Shown in pieces: positions 38,237 to 46,793 of a stretch of DNA of 64,000 bases. The stretch's first letter is position 1, and the number at the start of each line of letters is the position of its first letter. The translations under genes and the position numbers were made by a program. A model generated the notes under the pieces. That model was not told the DNA's origin. It was given only the letters and a program-made list of their open reading frames with translations, and made no database searches. The stretch is taken from NCBI GenBank assembly GCA_963772675.1, contig CAVYYF010000010.1, forward strand, positions 124,001-188,000, read 5' to 3'. The stretch comes from JAKAGZ01 sp963772675 (GTDB lineage: Bacteria > Bacteroidota > Ignavibacteria > Ignavibacteriales > Ignavibacteriaceae).

Positions 38237-39913
38237 TCAAAATCTTGTTAAAATAAAATCCATTACAGGATCGTCATTTTCTGCATATTTCTTTGAATTT
38301 AACTGGATTAAGATTGACGGCGCTACCCACGGTCTTTTGTCTAATGAATTGTTAGCACCACCCTGGTGATAGCGATTTGAAATTACTAAATAGAGATCGC
38401 TGTATGGTAGTTTTAAGACTGAAGATTCACCGATAAAATCAGGTTTGGAACCAGTCGGCTCACCGACAAAAACTGCGTTTGTCCTGTATTCTAAATTTGT
38501 TACTAAATTAATCGCAGCAGAAAAAGTTTCTCTTCCTATTATTGTATAAAAATGCTCCTCTTGATTTATTGAAGGGTGTTGAAGAAGGGCTGCTATCAAA
38601 TATTTGTTATATCCTGAGTTTCCGCCTCCGCAGTTTCTTAAATCCAGTACAAGGTTTTTAATATGTTGTCTGTCGATTGTATTAAAAAGGGAATCGACAA
38701 ATCCTGAAAATCTCATATTATCATTATTTACTATATAGTGTATGTGGGCGTAGATAAGGCTTTCCTCAGGTAAATATTCAAACCAAAAATCTTTTCCTGA
38801 ATTTCTTAAATATAATGGCAATGGATTAGTCGAAAAGCTGTTCATCGATACCCACTCTTCTTCGGGGATATCATCTATTTTGTTCATAGTAACAGCTTCT
38901 ATAGTTTCATCTTTCCCTTTTCCGTTATTGTCCTCAACTTCAAAGTTTACCTTATCCAGTCCATTTACTGCGCCCATATCTTTTAGTGTTTCCATCATAA
39001 CCAGGTATCTGGGTGCCATTTTTATATAGTGCATTTTGTTATCGTGTCCGCGGTAGACAAAACACTTTTTGAAAAGCTCATTTATACTTTTAGAGCCGAT
39101 AGAAATAACTTTTTTACCAACCAGGTCTTTATATTTTTTAATGGCTTTCTTAATAAAAAAACCGTCTTTGAAATAATACAATTCTATTGGTAATGAATGA
39201 AAAGCCATCGGACCGGATTCTGGTGGAAGAACCTTTGTATGTCCTTCGCCGGCAAGTGCAGCAAGTTCCATAAAATTTAATATTATCTTTTCACTGCTCA
39301 TTTCCGGAATATGTTTATATGTTTTTGAATAGAGAGCATTCCACACTCCAGGGGAATTTGTATTGTACATATTGTAATGCAACAACTTCATTTTCTCCAT
39401 TATGAACTCTAAATCTGCTCTCCATCTTTGAGCAGCATTTGTTGTGTCAATGTTTTCTTTTATTCCAAATATTTTTTTGAACTCCGGCCTGTTCCTTATT
39501 AAATCAAAATCTTTATCCTTTTTTAAGCTTAGATATTTTGGCCAGCCAGCCTCGATACATTTCTGAAGCCAGTGCATTGCTTCGTCAGGTTTTTTAAGTC
39601 TTGCATAACTAGCTGCAATATAATTGCAATAGATATCAGGCCAGGGGCCTATTTCGAGTGCATCTTTCAAAGCCGAAATGGCCTTTTCATATTCGTGATT
39701 ACGGTAATATGCAAAGGCGAGCCTTACTATATAATCGGGATAGGTGGGATTTAATTTCTTTAATTCAGAAAATAGTTCGCTTGCTTTTGTCCAGTTTTTT
39801 CCCTGGTAATATGCGTTGTATGCTTTGTCTATAAGCTCAGTATTCGTTTGGGCAAAAAGGACCTGGCATATAATCAGTACTAAAAAAACAGGTAAAAATT
39901 TAATTGCTTTCAT
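38237..39913 (-). CDS. Exported TPR protein with S41 family peptidase domain
   Basis: A 558-residue protein. The start is ATG 39913 (MKAIKFLPVFLVLIICQ, with AAAGGA upstream); the longer open frame to 39985 is only read-through of the adjacent truncated gene. The signal peptide ends VLFAQ. Three TPR-like repeats (about 25-130, such as YYQGKNWTKASELFSELKKL) are followed by a tail-specific-protease-like domain: LVLDLRNCGGGNSGYNKYL and VFVGEPTGSKPDFIGES match the S41 core. The usual catalytic Ser of the SAA motif aligns to ETFSAAINL. Probably periplasmic. It is flanked by direct repeats of the metallophosphoesterase gene. Confidence 0.75.
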   Translation of the reverse strand: MKAIKFLPVFLVLIICQVLFAQTNTELIDKAYNAYYQGKNWTKASELFSELKKLNPTYPDYIVRLAFAYYRNHEYEKAISALKDALEIGPWPDIYCNYIAASYARLKKPDEAMHWLQKCIEAGWPKYLSLKKDKDFDLIRNRPEFKKIFGIKENIDTTNAAQRWRADLEFIMEKMKLLHYNMYNTNSPGVWNALYSKTYKHIPEMSSEKIILNFMELAALAGEGHTKVLPPESGPMAFHSLPIELYYFKDGFFIKKAIKKYKDLVGKKVISIGSKSINELFKKCFVYRGHDNKMHYIKMAPRYLVMMETLKDMGAVNGLDKVNFEVEDNNGKGKDETIEAVTMNKIDDIPEEEWVSMNSFSTNPLPLYLRNSGKDFWFEYLPEESLIYAHIHYIVNNDNMRFSGFVDSLFNTIDRQHIKNLVLDLRNCGGGNSGYNKYLIAALLQHPSINQEEHFYTIIGRETFSAAINLVTNLEYRTNAVFVGEPTGSKPDFIGESSVLKLPYSDLYLVISNRYHQGGANNSLDKRPWVAPSILIQLNSKKYAENDDPVMDFILTRF

Positions 39914-39930
39914 AATGAGTCCTTTTGTTA

Positions 39931-40296
39931 TTAAAAATAGAATAATTCCCAAACCAGGTATATGAAAACTAAATGTAGAGGCCAACCAGATAATAAACGC
40001 TCGTGTTCAGAATTATGTTGTAATGAAGTCCAACGCACTATTTCTCTTACTTGTTCAGGAACCTTAGGGCTTTTACTTTTCATTTCTGCAAGTACTGCAA
40101 CTTCACAATTCCCTTTGATAAACTGTGTTGGAATATCGACATCTAATAGAAGGGCCAGAGATTCCTGAGACATCGGGCCAAGTACTACATCACCTCCAAC
40201 TACAAGCAGGTCAATTCCTTCCTGCCGAATATCATTCATAACAGCTTCAAGCGCAGGCAAATTTCCGTGGATATCGTATTTCGCAGCAACTTTTAT
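39931..40296 (-). pseudogene. Truncated metallophosphoesterase copy (direct repeat)
   Basis: Reads KVAAKYDIHGNLPALEAVMN and GGDVVLGPMSQESLALLLDV, closely similar to residues 2-120 of the gene at 37403-38155. The initiating ATG position has ATA (40296-40294), the frame breaks near 39985 (GWP|STFSFHIPGLG), and the copy ends where the S41 leader begins. The first 363 bp match 37792-38155 at nucleotide level. No C-terminal half, so nonfunctional. Confidence 0.85.
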
Positions 40297-40332
40297 TAGA
40301 ATAGATTAAAAACTTTTATAAGGAAACTTTTT

Positions 40333-40620
40333 CTAATTAAACCGAATAAACATTGAACGAAAATTAAATGTAACTGAATTAAATTGGTTTACAAGGTCCT
40401 GTCCAAGATTTCCGTAAAAGTATTCGCTGGAACGGGTATTCTTTTCCAGTATAACTTTGATTGTATCAAAAACAGCTGTCTTCCCTCCGATGTTAATTTT
40501 AACATTGCTCATTGCATAGGCATTAAATTCTTTTATACTTCTTACTCCCATCATTTTATCCTTTGTTTTGGGATAATGTCCTTTAATTTCCTTTTCAAAT
40601 TTTTTATAAAATGGAAGATT
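40333..40620 (-). pseudogene. Aspartic-protease-like C-terminal remnant, in frame after a stop
   Basis: The minus strand 40620-40333 reads LPFYKKFEKEIKGHYPKT and later YGNLGQDLVNQF, NSVTFNFRSMFIRF, the typical end of a retropepsin-like aspartyl protease. It continues exactly in frame after the TAA (40623-40621) of the preceding secreted protein, and has its own ATG at 40554, with no N-terminal catalytic part. Probably the tail of a gene fused or deleted in place; stop read-through is an alternative. Confidence 0.55.
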
Positions 40621-41382
40621 TTACTCATTCATCATATCCCAGGTTAATATTGCACCTTTAGGAGTAGTATAAATCAGCTTCAGTACATAAGGTGGTTCTT
40701 TTATAATATAAAATATCATGTTCTGATTTGTCTCTACTTTAAAGGCACTTATTTTGCCACGGTTTCCCGCGTCAATCATTTCTTTTTTATTGACATCAAC
40801 CTTTAGCCAACTGTCTGTTGGATTAGGATATTCGTATATAGGCATAACTGTATGGAAATCCACTTTCAATGGTAGTCCTGCGAGTAAAATTCCATATAAC
40901 GTCCAGTCATATACAGTTCTGCTAAAAGTGGTGTCATATTTTATTTCTTGAGAAGTATCCGTTTTAATTTTATAATTACCTGTTACGTGTTTTCCGTTAA
41001 ATTCAAAATAGTAATTAGTGCCGTTATTAAATGTTAAGGAACCCCTGACTGGAAGCAGTGTCTTTTCATCTACAAAATTCATTTGAGATCTTAAAAAATT
41101 TCCATTTGCATCATATATATCCTGTATCCTGTGAATAAATGTCTTCCCGTTCAGGTCCATTTTTTGTGAATAATCCGTCCATACCTGGAAAAATCTTTTA
41201 TCGCCTTTTGGTGTTGTCAAAGTTACCTTCCATTTGTTTGTATAGGGTTTCATTGATGAACCGCTTATTTGGGAACTACCGGCAAATAAAGTATCAGTAT
41301 TATGATTTTGGGCAAATAGTGAAATGTTTATAATTAACAGAAAAAACACTCCTGCAGTTTTAAATAGATTTAGTTTTAGCAT
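40621..41382 (-). CDS. Secreted protein of unknown function
   Basis: A 253-residue exported protein with signal peptide ending SLFAQ. After it comes a beta-rich domain with MKPYTNKWKVTLTTPKGDKR, KTLLPVRGSLTFNNGTNYYF and IGNYKIKTD-like strands that loosely resembles DUF3108-type proteins (not certain). There is no catalytic motif. Its stop at 40623-40621 is followed in frame by an aspartic-protease-like segment (see 40333), which suggests that the two were once one protein or became adjacent by deletion. Confidence 0.5.
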   Translation of the reverse strand: MLKLNLFKTAGVFFLLIINISLFAQNHNTDTLFAGSSQISGSSMKPYTNKWKVTLTTPKGDKRFFQVWTDYSQKMDLNGKTFIHRIQDIYDANGNFLRSQMNFVDEKTLLPVRGSLTFNNGTNYYFEFNGKHVTGNYKIKTDTSQEIKYDTTFSRTVYDWTLYGILLAGLPLKVDFHTVMPIYEYPNPTDSWLKVDVNKKEMIDAGNRGKISAFKVETNQNMIFYIIKEPPYVLKLIYTTPKGAILTWDMMNE

Positions 41383-41776
41383 ATTAATTCCCTATTTATT
41401 TTAAGATTAAAATTTTATGATGTTAATTATTTATTAGTAAAAATGAGTGCACCAAAATAGCTGTTACAAATGATACTTTTCACTGGATAATCTTCTAAGT
41501 TAATCCTATGAAATTAACATTTCAACATATTTTTCATAATCGGTAGAAGGCAGGTTTTTAGTATAATCCGCACTTAAATTACCTGTTATGTCTTTTTATA
41601 GAGTCCCGAAGGAAACATGTAAACAGGTAATTAAGTTAAATAAGAGATGGATCGAAATTAGGAACCCTGGATGAAACAAGTTTACGGGAAATGCGGTTAA
41701 AATACCGGGTGAATTTCTATTCTTGCTTCAGCACAGGGCTTTATTTAATTTTAGTTGAACAATTGGAGATGAATTT
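41383..41776. other. Intergenic region upstream of htpX with a long inverted repeat
   Basis: No coding stretch. Between 41573 and 41635 CTTAAATTACCTGTTA (41573-41588) pairs with TAAACAGGTAATTAAG (41620-41635) around a 31-nt loop. It could be an operator, a structured leader or a terminator of an unseen transcript. The promoter of htpX should lie here. Confidence 0.35.
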
Positions 41777-42622
41777 GTGAATACGCTTAAAACTGTTTTT
41801 TTAATGACTGCTATGATGATGCTTTTTCTGCTGGTTGGTGGTCTGCTTGGGGGAAGATCGGGGATGATCATAGCCTTCATTTTTGCGCTTGCAATGAATT
41901 TTGGCTCCTACTGGTTTTCGGATAAAATTGTGCTCAAAATGTACCGGGCAAAGGAAGCAACGGAGGAGACCGCTCCTAAATTTTATGAACTCGTCAAACA
42001 CCTGGCAGAAAATGCAAATCTGCCTATGCCGAAGGTCTATATAATAGATGATCAGACACCGAACGCCTTTGCGACGGGCAGAAATCCTGAACACGCAGCC
42101 GTTTGCGCAACTACCGGAATTTTACAGGGATTGAATAACGAAGAACTCGCTGGTGTCCTTTCACATGAACTCGCACACGTAAAGCATAGAGATATTCTTA
42201 CAGGGACTATTGCAGCAACACTGGTAGGAACCATTACTTTCATAGCGCAAATGGCAGGCTGGGCGATGATGTTTTCCGGGCGCGGAAGCAGCAGAGATAA
42301 TGACGGATTGGCAGGTTTGGTCTTAATTATTCTTTCTCCAATTGCTGCAACACTTTTACAACTTGCTATTTCACGTTCGAGAGAATTTGCTGCAGATGAA
42401 GGGGGAGCAAAAATTTCAGGTCAACCTCTTGCGCTTGCGTCAGCTTTGCAAAAAATATCTGGCGCTAATCAAATAAAACCGGTTAATAATGTTGGTCCGG
42501 CAACCGCTCATATGTTTATTGTGAATCCTTTGAGGGGAGGCGGTGTTATGAAATTATTTTCCACACATCCTTCTACTGAGGAAAGAATTAAAAGATTACA
42601 GGAAATTGCACAAACTATGTAA
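41777..42622 (+). CDS. htpX: HtpX family membrane zinc metalloprotease
   Basis: A 281-residue M48B protease. Start is GTG 41777 with GGAG at 41764-41767 upstream. Two N-terminal transmembrane helices (about 7-25 and 29-46), then the zinc motif HELAHVKH (HExxH), two more hydrophobic segments (about 150-170 and 182-200) and EFAADEGGAKISGQ, which supplies the third ligand Glu. HtpX degrades damaged inner-membrane proteins in other bacteria; the same role is likely here. Length and layout match the family. Not linked to another heat-shock gene in the window. Confidence 0.95.
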   Translation: MNTLKTVFLMTAMMMLFLLVGGLLGGRSGMIIAFIFALAMNFGSYWFSDKIVLKMYRAKEATEETAPKFYELVKHLAENANLPMPKVYIIDDQTPNAFATGRNPEHAAVCATTGILQGLNNEELAGVLSHELAHVKHRDILTGTIAATLVGTITFIAQMAGWAMMFSGRGSSRDNDGLAGLVLIILSPIAATLLQLAISRSREFAADEGGAKISGQPLALASALQKISGANQIKPVNNVGPATAHMFIVNPLRGGGVMKLFSTHPSTEERIKRLQEIAQTM

Positions 42623-42700
42623 AACCAATTGCTGCTTCATAATTTTTTGATAATTAATTAAAAGCAGTCTGGATTTTAGAAAACAGATTTAAGGACTTTT

Positions 42701-43327
42701 TTGTCTCATATAAAAAATCACATAGGCATTAGTACCACAATAAAATTATTCTTAATTGTTATTTCTCTTCAATTATCTTTTACATCTGCTCAGACAAAAA
42801 CGAATCTTCAGGTTTTTTATAACCTGGTTGATTCATCAGTAGCTAAAATAAATCAAAAGATCACCACGCCTGACTTAAAAATTAATTTTACTACAGGCAA
42901 TTATTTTGATGTATTCCAGAATCAGGTTATTTCTGATTTCCTAAAACTTGGCAAGACAGTTTTATCAGACTCAGCTAATAATAACTCAGATGTTACGAGG
43001 GTTAATTATACAATTGATAATGCAAACATAAAATATGGCGAGATGGAAAGAGACGGTTTCTTTGGCGATTTTATTATGCCGAGAAAAATAGAGTTGAGCG
43101 GAAGTTATTCGTTAAGCAACAATATTATAAAAGCTGAAAAATTTAATTTTACCTATAAAGATACCGTGGCTGTTGATAAAGTAAAAGTAATTGAGTATCC
43201 ATTTTATCCCTTTACGCATGGTGAGGTTCCTTCTGAACCATTTTTCTCTAGTTTATTTGAGCCTGTTGTTGCGATCAGCAGTGCTGCATTAGCAGTAATT
43301 TTGTTCTTTACGATAAGAAGTAAATAA
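42701..43327 (+). CDS. Exported membrane-anchored protein of unknown function
   Basis: A 208-residue protein with TTG start 42701 (AAGGA upstream), a signal-like segment ending FTSAQ, a middle with VTRVNYTIDNANIKYGEMER and GFFGDFIMPRKIELSGSY, and a final transmembrane helix (about 185-204) before RSK. It looks like a protein tethered by its C-terminus and exposed to the periplasm. I do not recognise the family. It is transcribed in the same direction as htpX and bamD. Confidence 0.5.
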   Translation: MSHIKNHIGISTTIKLFLIVISLQLSFTSAQTKTNLQVFYNLVDSSVAKINQKITTPDLKINFTTGNYFDVFQNQVISDFLKLGKTVLSDSANNNSDVTRVNYTIDNANIKYGEMERDGFFGDFIMPRKIELSGSYSLSNNIIKAEKFNFTYKDTVAVDKVKVIEYPFYPFTHGEVPSEPFFSSLFEPVVAISSAALAVILFFTIRSK

Positions 43328-43453
43328 TGTGGTATTACTTAAATACAGTTTTGTTAATGGAGATTACAGCGTCAAAGGGCAATAAATACCTTTGAACCAC
43401 GATCAAATTTCAGTATAATTGTAACTTATTAATTAAATAACTTAACCGGAAAT

Positions 43454-44212
43454 ATGCATAAAATCTTAGTAATAGCTGTTTTTTCTCTATTTATCTGGGG
43501 TTGTGGCTCCAGCATTGATACGTCAAATTACACACCGAGTGAACGACTTGCATACGCACAAAAACTTTATAATGATGAAGACTATCTTGAAGCAGTCCAG
43601 GAATTTCAGGCAATAATTCTTCAGTATCCGGGTAATCCCGTGGTTGATGATGCACAATATTATCTTGCTGAATCAAGATATCAGAGAGGTGAATATATTT
43701 TAGCGGCCTATGAATTCAGTAAATTAATTAAAACAATGCCAGCAAGTGAGTTTGTTCCTAAAGCGCAATTTATGTTAGCCGAATGTTATTATGGACTTTC
43801 GCCTGATTACAGATTAGACCAACAATACACAAAGAAAGCAATTTCAGAATACCAGGCTTTTATAGACTTTTTCCCTACAAATGAAAAAGTTAAAGAAGCA
43901 GAAAAGAAGATTTCCGAACTTAATGATAAACTTGCTCATAAAGAATATAATACCGCCGATCTCTATGAAACTATGGGTGACGACCGGTCAGCTTTGATTT
44001 ATTATACAAACGTTATTGATGATTATCATGATACACAGTACGCACCGATAGCAATGTATGATAAAATCAATTTATTAGTTTCAATGAATAAGAATAATGA
44101 TGCCCTTGACGAAATTTCAAAATTTCTTGAGAGGTACCCTGATGATAAAAGAATAAAGGAATTGCAAGAACTAAAAACTTCAATTGAAGTAAAATTATCT
44201 TCCTCAAAGTAA
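43454..44212 (+). CDS. bamD: BamD-like outer-membrane assembly lipoprotein
   Basis: A 252-residue lipoprotein with lipobox LFIWGC (Cys17) and about five TPR repeats: LAYAQKLYNDEDYLEAVQEF, PVVDDAQYYLAESRYQRGEY, FVPKAQFMLAECYYGLS and later YQAFIDFFPTNEKVKEAEKK. This is the BamD/YfiO pattern (Outer_lipo_BamD). BamD is an essential part of the BAM complex that folds outer-membrane beta-barrels, of which this window holds several. Its stop TAA overlaps the ATG of the thioesterase gene by one base (TAATG), so the two are coupled. Confidence 0.85.
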   Translation: MHKILVIAVFSLFIWGCGSSIDTSNYTPSERLAYAQKLYNDEDYLEAVQEFQAIILQYPGNPVVDDAQYYLAESRYQRGEYILAAYEFSKLIKTMPASEFVPKAQFMLAECYYGLSPDYRLDQQYTKKAISEYQAFIDFFPTNEKVKEAEKKISELNDKLAHKEYNTADLYETMGDDRSALIYYTNVIDDYHDTQYAPIAMYDKINLLVSMNKNNDALDEISKFLERYPDDKRIKELQELKTSIEVKLSSSK

Positions 44213-44688
44213 TGCCTAAAGCAAAGAAAGTTAGTGAATCTCAGGTAACGATGACAGAACTGGTTCTGCCTAACTACACAAACCAGCTCGGCAAACTTCT
44301 TGGCGGACAGTTGATGCATTGGATTGACATCTGCGCGGCAATTTGTGCTTCGAAACAAAATAACCTTGTATGTGTAACAGCTTCTGTTGATAGAATTGAC
44401 TTTATTCATTCAATAAATTTAGGAGACGTAGTTACATTAATTGCTTCGATAAACAGAGTGTTCAATACTTCAATGGAGGTCGGGGTTAAAGTTTATTCAG
44501 AATCTTTTAAGGCAGGAGAGAGAATCCATACAAATACAGCCTATTTGACTTTTGTGAGTGTTGATGCAAATGGTAAACCAGTTAAAGCTATTGAGGCAAT
44601 CCCGGAAACTTCAGAAGAAAAGAGAAGATATGAAGAAGCTCTACAAAGAAGAGATCGTCGGCTCAGGGAAAGAGTTAAGACTTTATAG
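44212..44688 (+). CDS. Acyl-CoA thioesterase (hotdog fold, YciA-like)
   Basis: A 158-residue protein with the YciA/cytosolic acyl-CoA hydrolase pattern: TELVLPNYTNQLGKLLGGQL, MHWIDICAAICASKQN, VTASVDRIDFIHSI and ILGDVVTLIASI-type strands. Catalytic residues lie in the NQLGKLLGGQLMHWID helix-loop. Substrate is probably medium or long acyl-CoA; this is inference. It begins within the bamD stop codon, and the downstream gene starts 59 bp before its end, so all three may be translated together. Confidence 0.88.
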   Translation: MPKAKKVSESQVTMTELVLPNYTNQLGKLLGGQLMHWIDICAAICASKQNNLVCVTASVDRIDFIHSINLGDVVTLIASINRVFNTSMEVGVKVYSESFKAGERIHTNTAYLTFVSVDANGKPVKAIEAIPETSEEKRRYEEALQRRDRRLRERVKTL

Positions 44689-46781
44689 CTTTCTGCTTTT
44701 TGTAATGCTCTTTTTTAATGAATCTTTTTCTCAGGTGCCGATAAATGGATTTTGTAAATTAAACAGCTTTAAAGTTGATTCAGATTACACTTCGCTTTTT
44801 TCTTTTAAATTTTAACAAAGACTCTCATACAGACCTTATCCTTTTTAATCCCACTAATAAACAGTTAACAACTCTGACCGGTGATAAAGCCGGAAATTTC
44901 GGGAAAAAGTTGAGGTTTCGTATACCTTATGAAATCACAAATATTATTTCTTATAGAGATAATTTTAACAGAGTTTTGGGGTATGCCTTTACGTCGAGGA
45001 AAAGCAGGAGAATGGGGATTTATGATTTTACAAAATCAGGTAAGCCATATCTTAAAAAAGTTTATAAATTTGATTCATATCCTGATAACATTTCATCAGC
45101 AAATTTAAATAATGATAAAAGTGAAAGTTTCTTAATTTCAGGTAGCGCATTTAACGGACTTTCTATTATATCGGAAGATAAAAAGGGACTGCAAGAAAAA
45201 AAAATAGTAACTAACATTAGTTATACTAATGCAATATTTGTAGATATAAATAGTGATGGCTATCCAGATATAGTAGCATACAACCTTTTTGAAAACACAC
45301 TGGATTTTTTTGAAAATAATGCCAACGGGGATTTCAAGAAAACCAGGACATTAAAAATCAAAGATAAGATCAATTCTCTCCAGAATTTTGATGTTAATCT
45401 GGATGGATACCAGGATATTGTTTATAGCGTCGGTAATTCTGTAAGCATAGTCTACGGTGACTCTGTCTCTTCTTATGATAGCACACTAACGGTTGAAACT
45501 TCATATTATCCCGATAAAATTATTCTTGGTGATTTCAACCGGGATGGCAAAATAGATTTTGCCTATGTGAATAAACCCAATTCCATTCTTTCAATAATTT
45601 TCAAAGGAAACGAATCTGAATTTTATCCTGAAATAATTTATTTGAAGAAAGAAGGAATATCTGATTTGATTCCATATTATAGTAAATTCATAAATGGAAT
45701 AGCCCTGATAAGTACGGAGGGTTATCTTTACCTGGAATCATCTTTATTATCAATGACAGGCGATGTTGATATTTCACTCGGGGCAGAACCAACAGCTTTA
45801 TCTTTTTTTGATGTTGATAATAATGGTATTATGGATTTGTGCTTTGTTGACAAATTTACAAATTCATTGAAGTTAATTGTTAGAAATACAGCAGGTATTC
45901 CTTCTTTACTTTACTCTACTAAATTATTTGAAAGCCAATCCAGGGTAACTGTTGATAATTTGGACCCACAACAAAAAACATTCTACTGTTTTAAACCTGA
46001 CAATAACCTTATTGAAGTTATATCATATAATTTTTCAAATGGAAAAACTAAAAGATATTCTCTTTATACACCTGGGAAAATCAAGGAAGTAAAAACATAC
46101 TCAAAGAAAAATGATACAACTAAATTATTAGTTGTCAATATTAAGAATGGGAAACTTATCCTGAGTACATTTTATAAAAGCATAACAGGTTTTAATAATT
46201 CTGAATTTACAGATATTTCAGATAGTGTATTTGCAGCAAGCGTTGCTACAGTTCCGGTCCCACGGTTGTTTTATTGGAAAATTAACAACGGCAAACAGAT
46301 CTGGTATCGTGTTTCGCTATCGGATAATTTTAAAAAGCCTGTAAAATATTTTCAACTTTCCTTAAAGGATACGACTTTATTGAATTCATTTGCCGGGGAT
46401 CTCTTTAATAAAGATGAAGCAGTGTCTATCAATTTTTTCGAAACAAAAAATAATAATTTCGCCCTACTCTCAAGCGGTAATTCTCCGGTATTAGTGGTAA
46501 GCAAAAACTTTATAAATCATTTTAGGATTAAAAATAAAAATCAGTTATTTTTTGGTGAAATGAAACCAGGAGGGTTGGAAAAACTCTATATATATGTTCC
46601 TGGAGAATCTGAGTTATATAAGATTGATTTTATTAAAAGAGGCAAAGAAGTTGTGATAACAAAAGTAATAGATGCCGCAAATGTGGACAGCTATTTTGTG
46701 AAAAATATGAATTATAAAGACAATTATTTAGTTTACACAGATAGTGTTGAGCATTGTATAAAAATCAGGCAGATCAATTGA
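44630..46781 (+). CDS. Secreted FG-GAP/VCBS repeat protein with an N-terminal frameshift
   Basis: The reconstructed protein is about 715 residues. From ATG 44630 a signal peptide (SFLLFVMLFFNESFSQ) leads to a break near 44810 beside TTTTAAATTTTAA, after which the long frame (opening at 44775) continues NFNKDSHTDLILFNP. Multiple FG-GAP-like calcium-binding repeats are seen: DFNRDGKIDFAYVN, DVDNNGIMDLCFVD, DINSDGYPDIVAYN and NLDGYQDIVY. These form an integrin-like beta-propeller, often on surface proteins. The stop TGA (46779-46781) overlaps the ATG of the metalloprotease gene. The ligand is not known. A single shift may be an indel error. Confidence 0.72.
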
Positions 46782-46793
46782 TGAAAATATTTT

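Noticed and set aside
38237..39985. Longer S41 gene start at 39985
   Set aside because: The extra 24 residues are read-through of the truncated metallophosphoesterase and the signal peptide begins at 39913.
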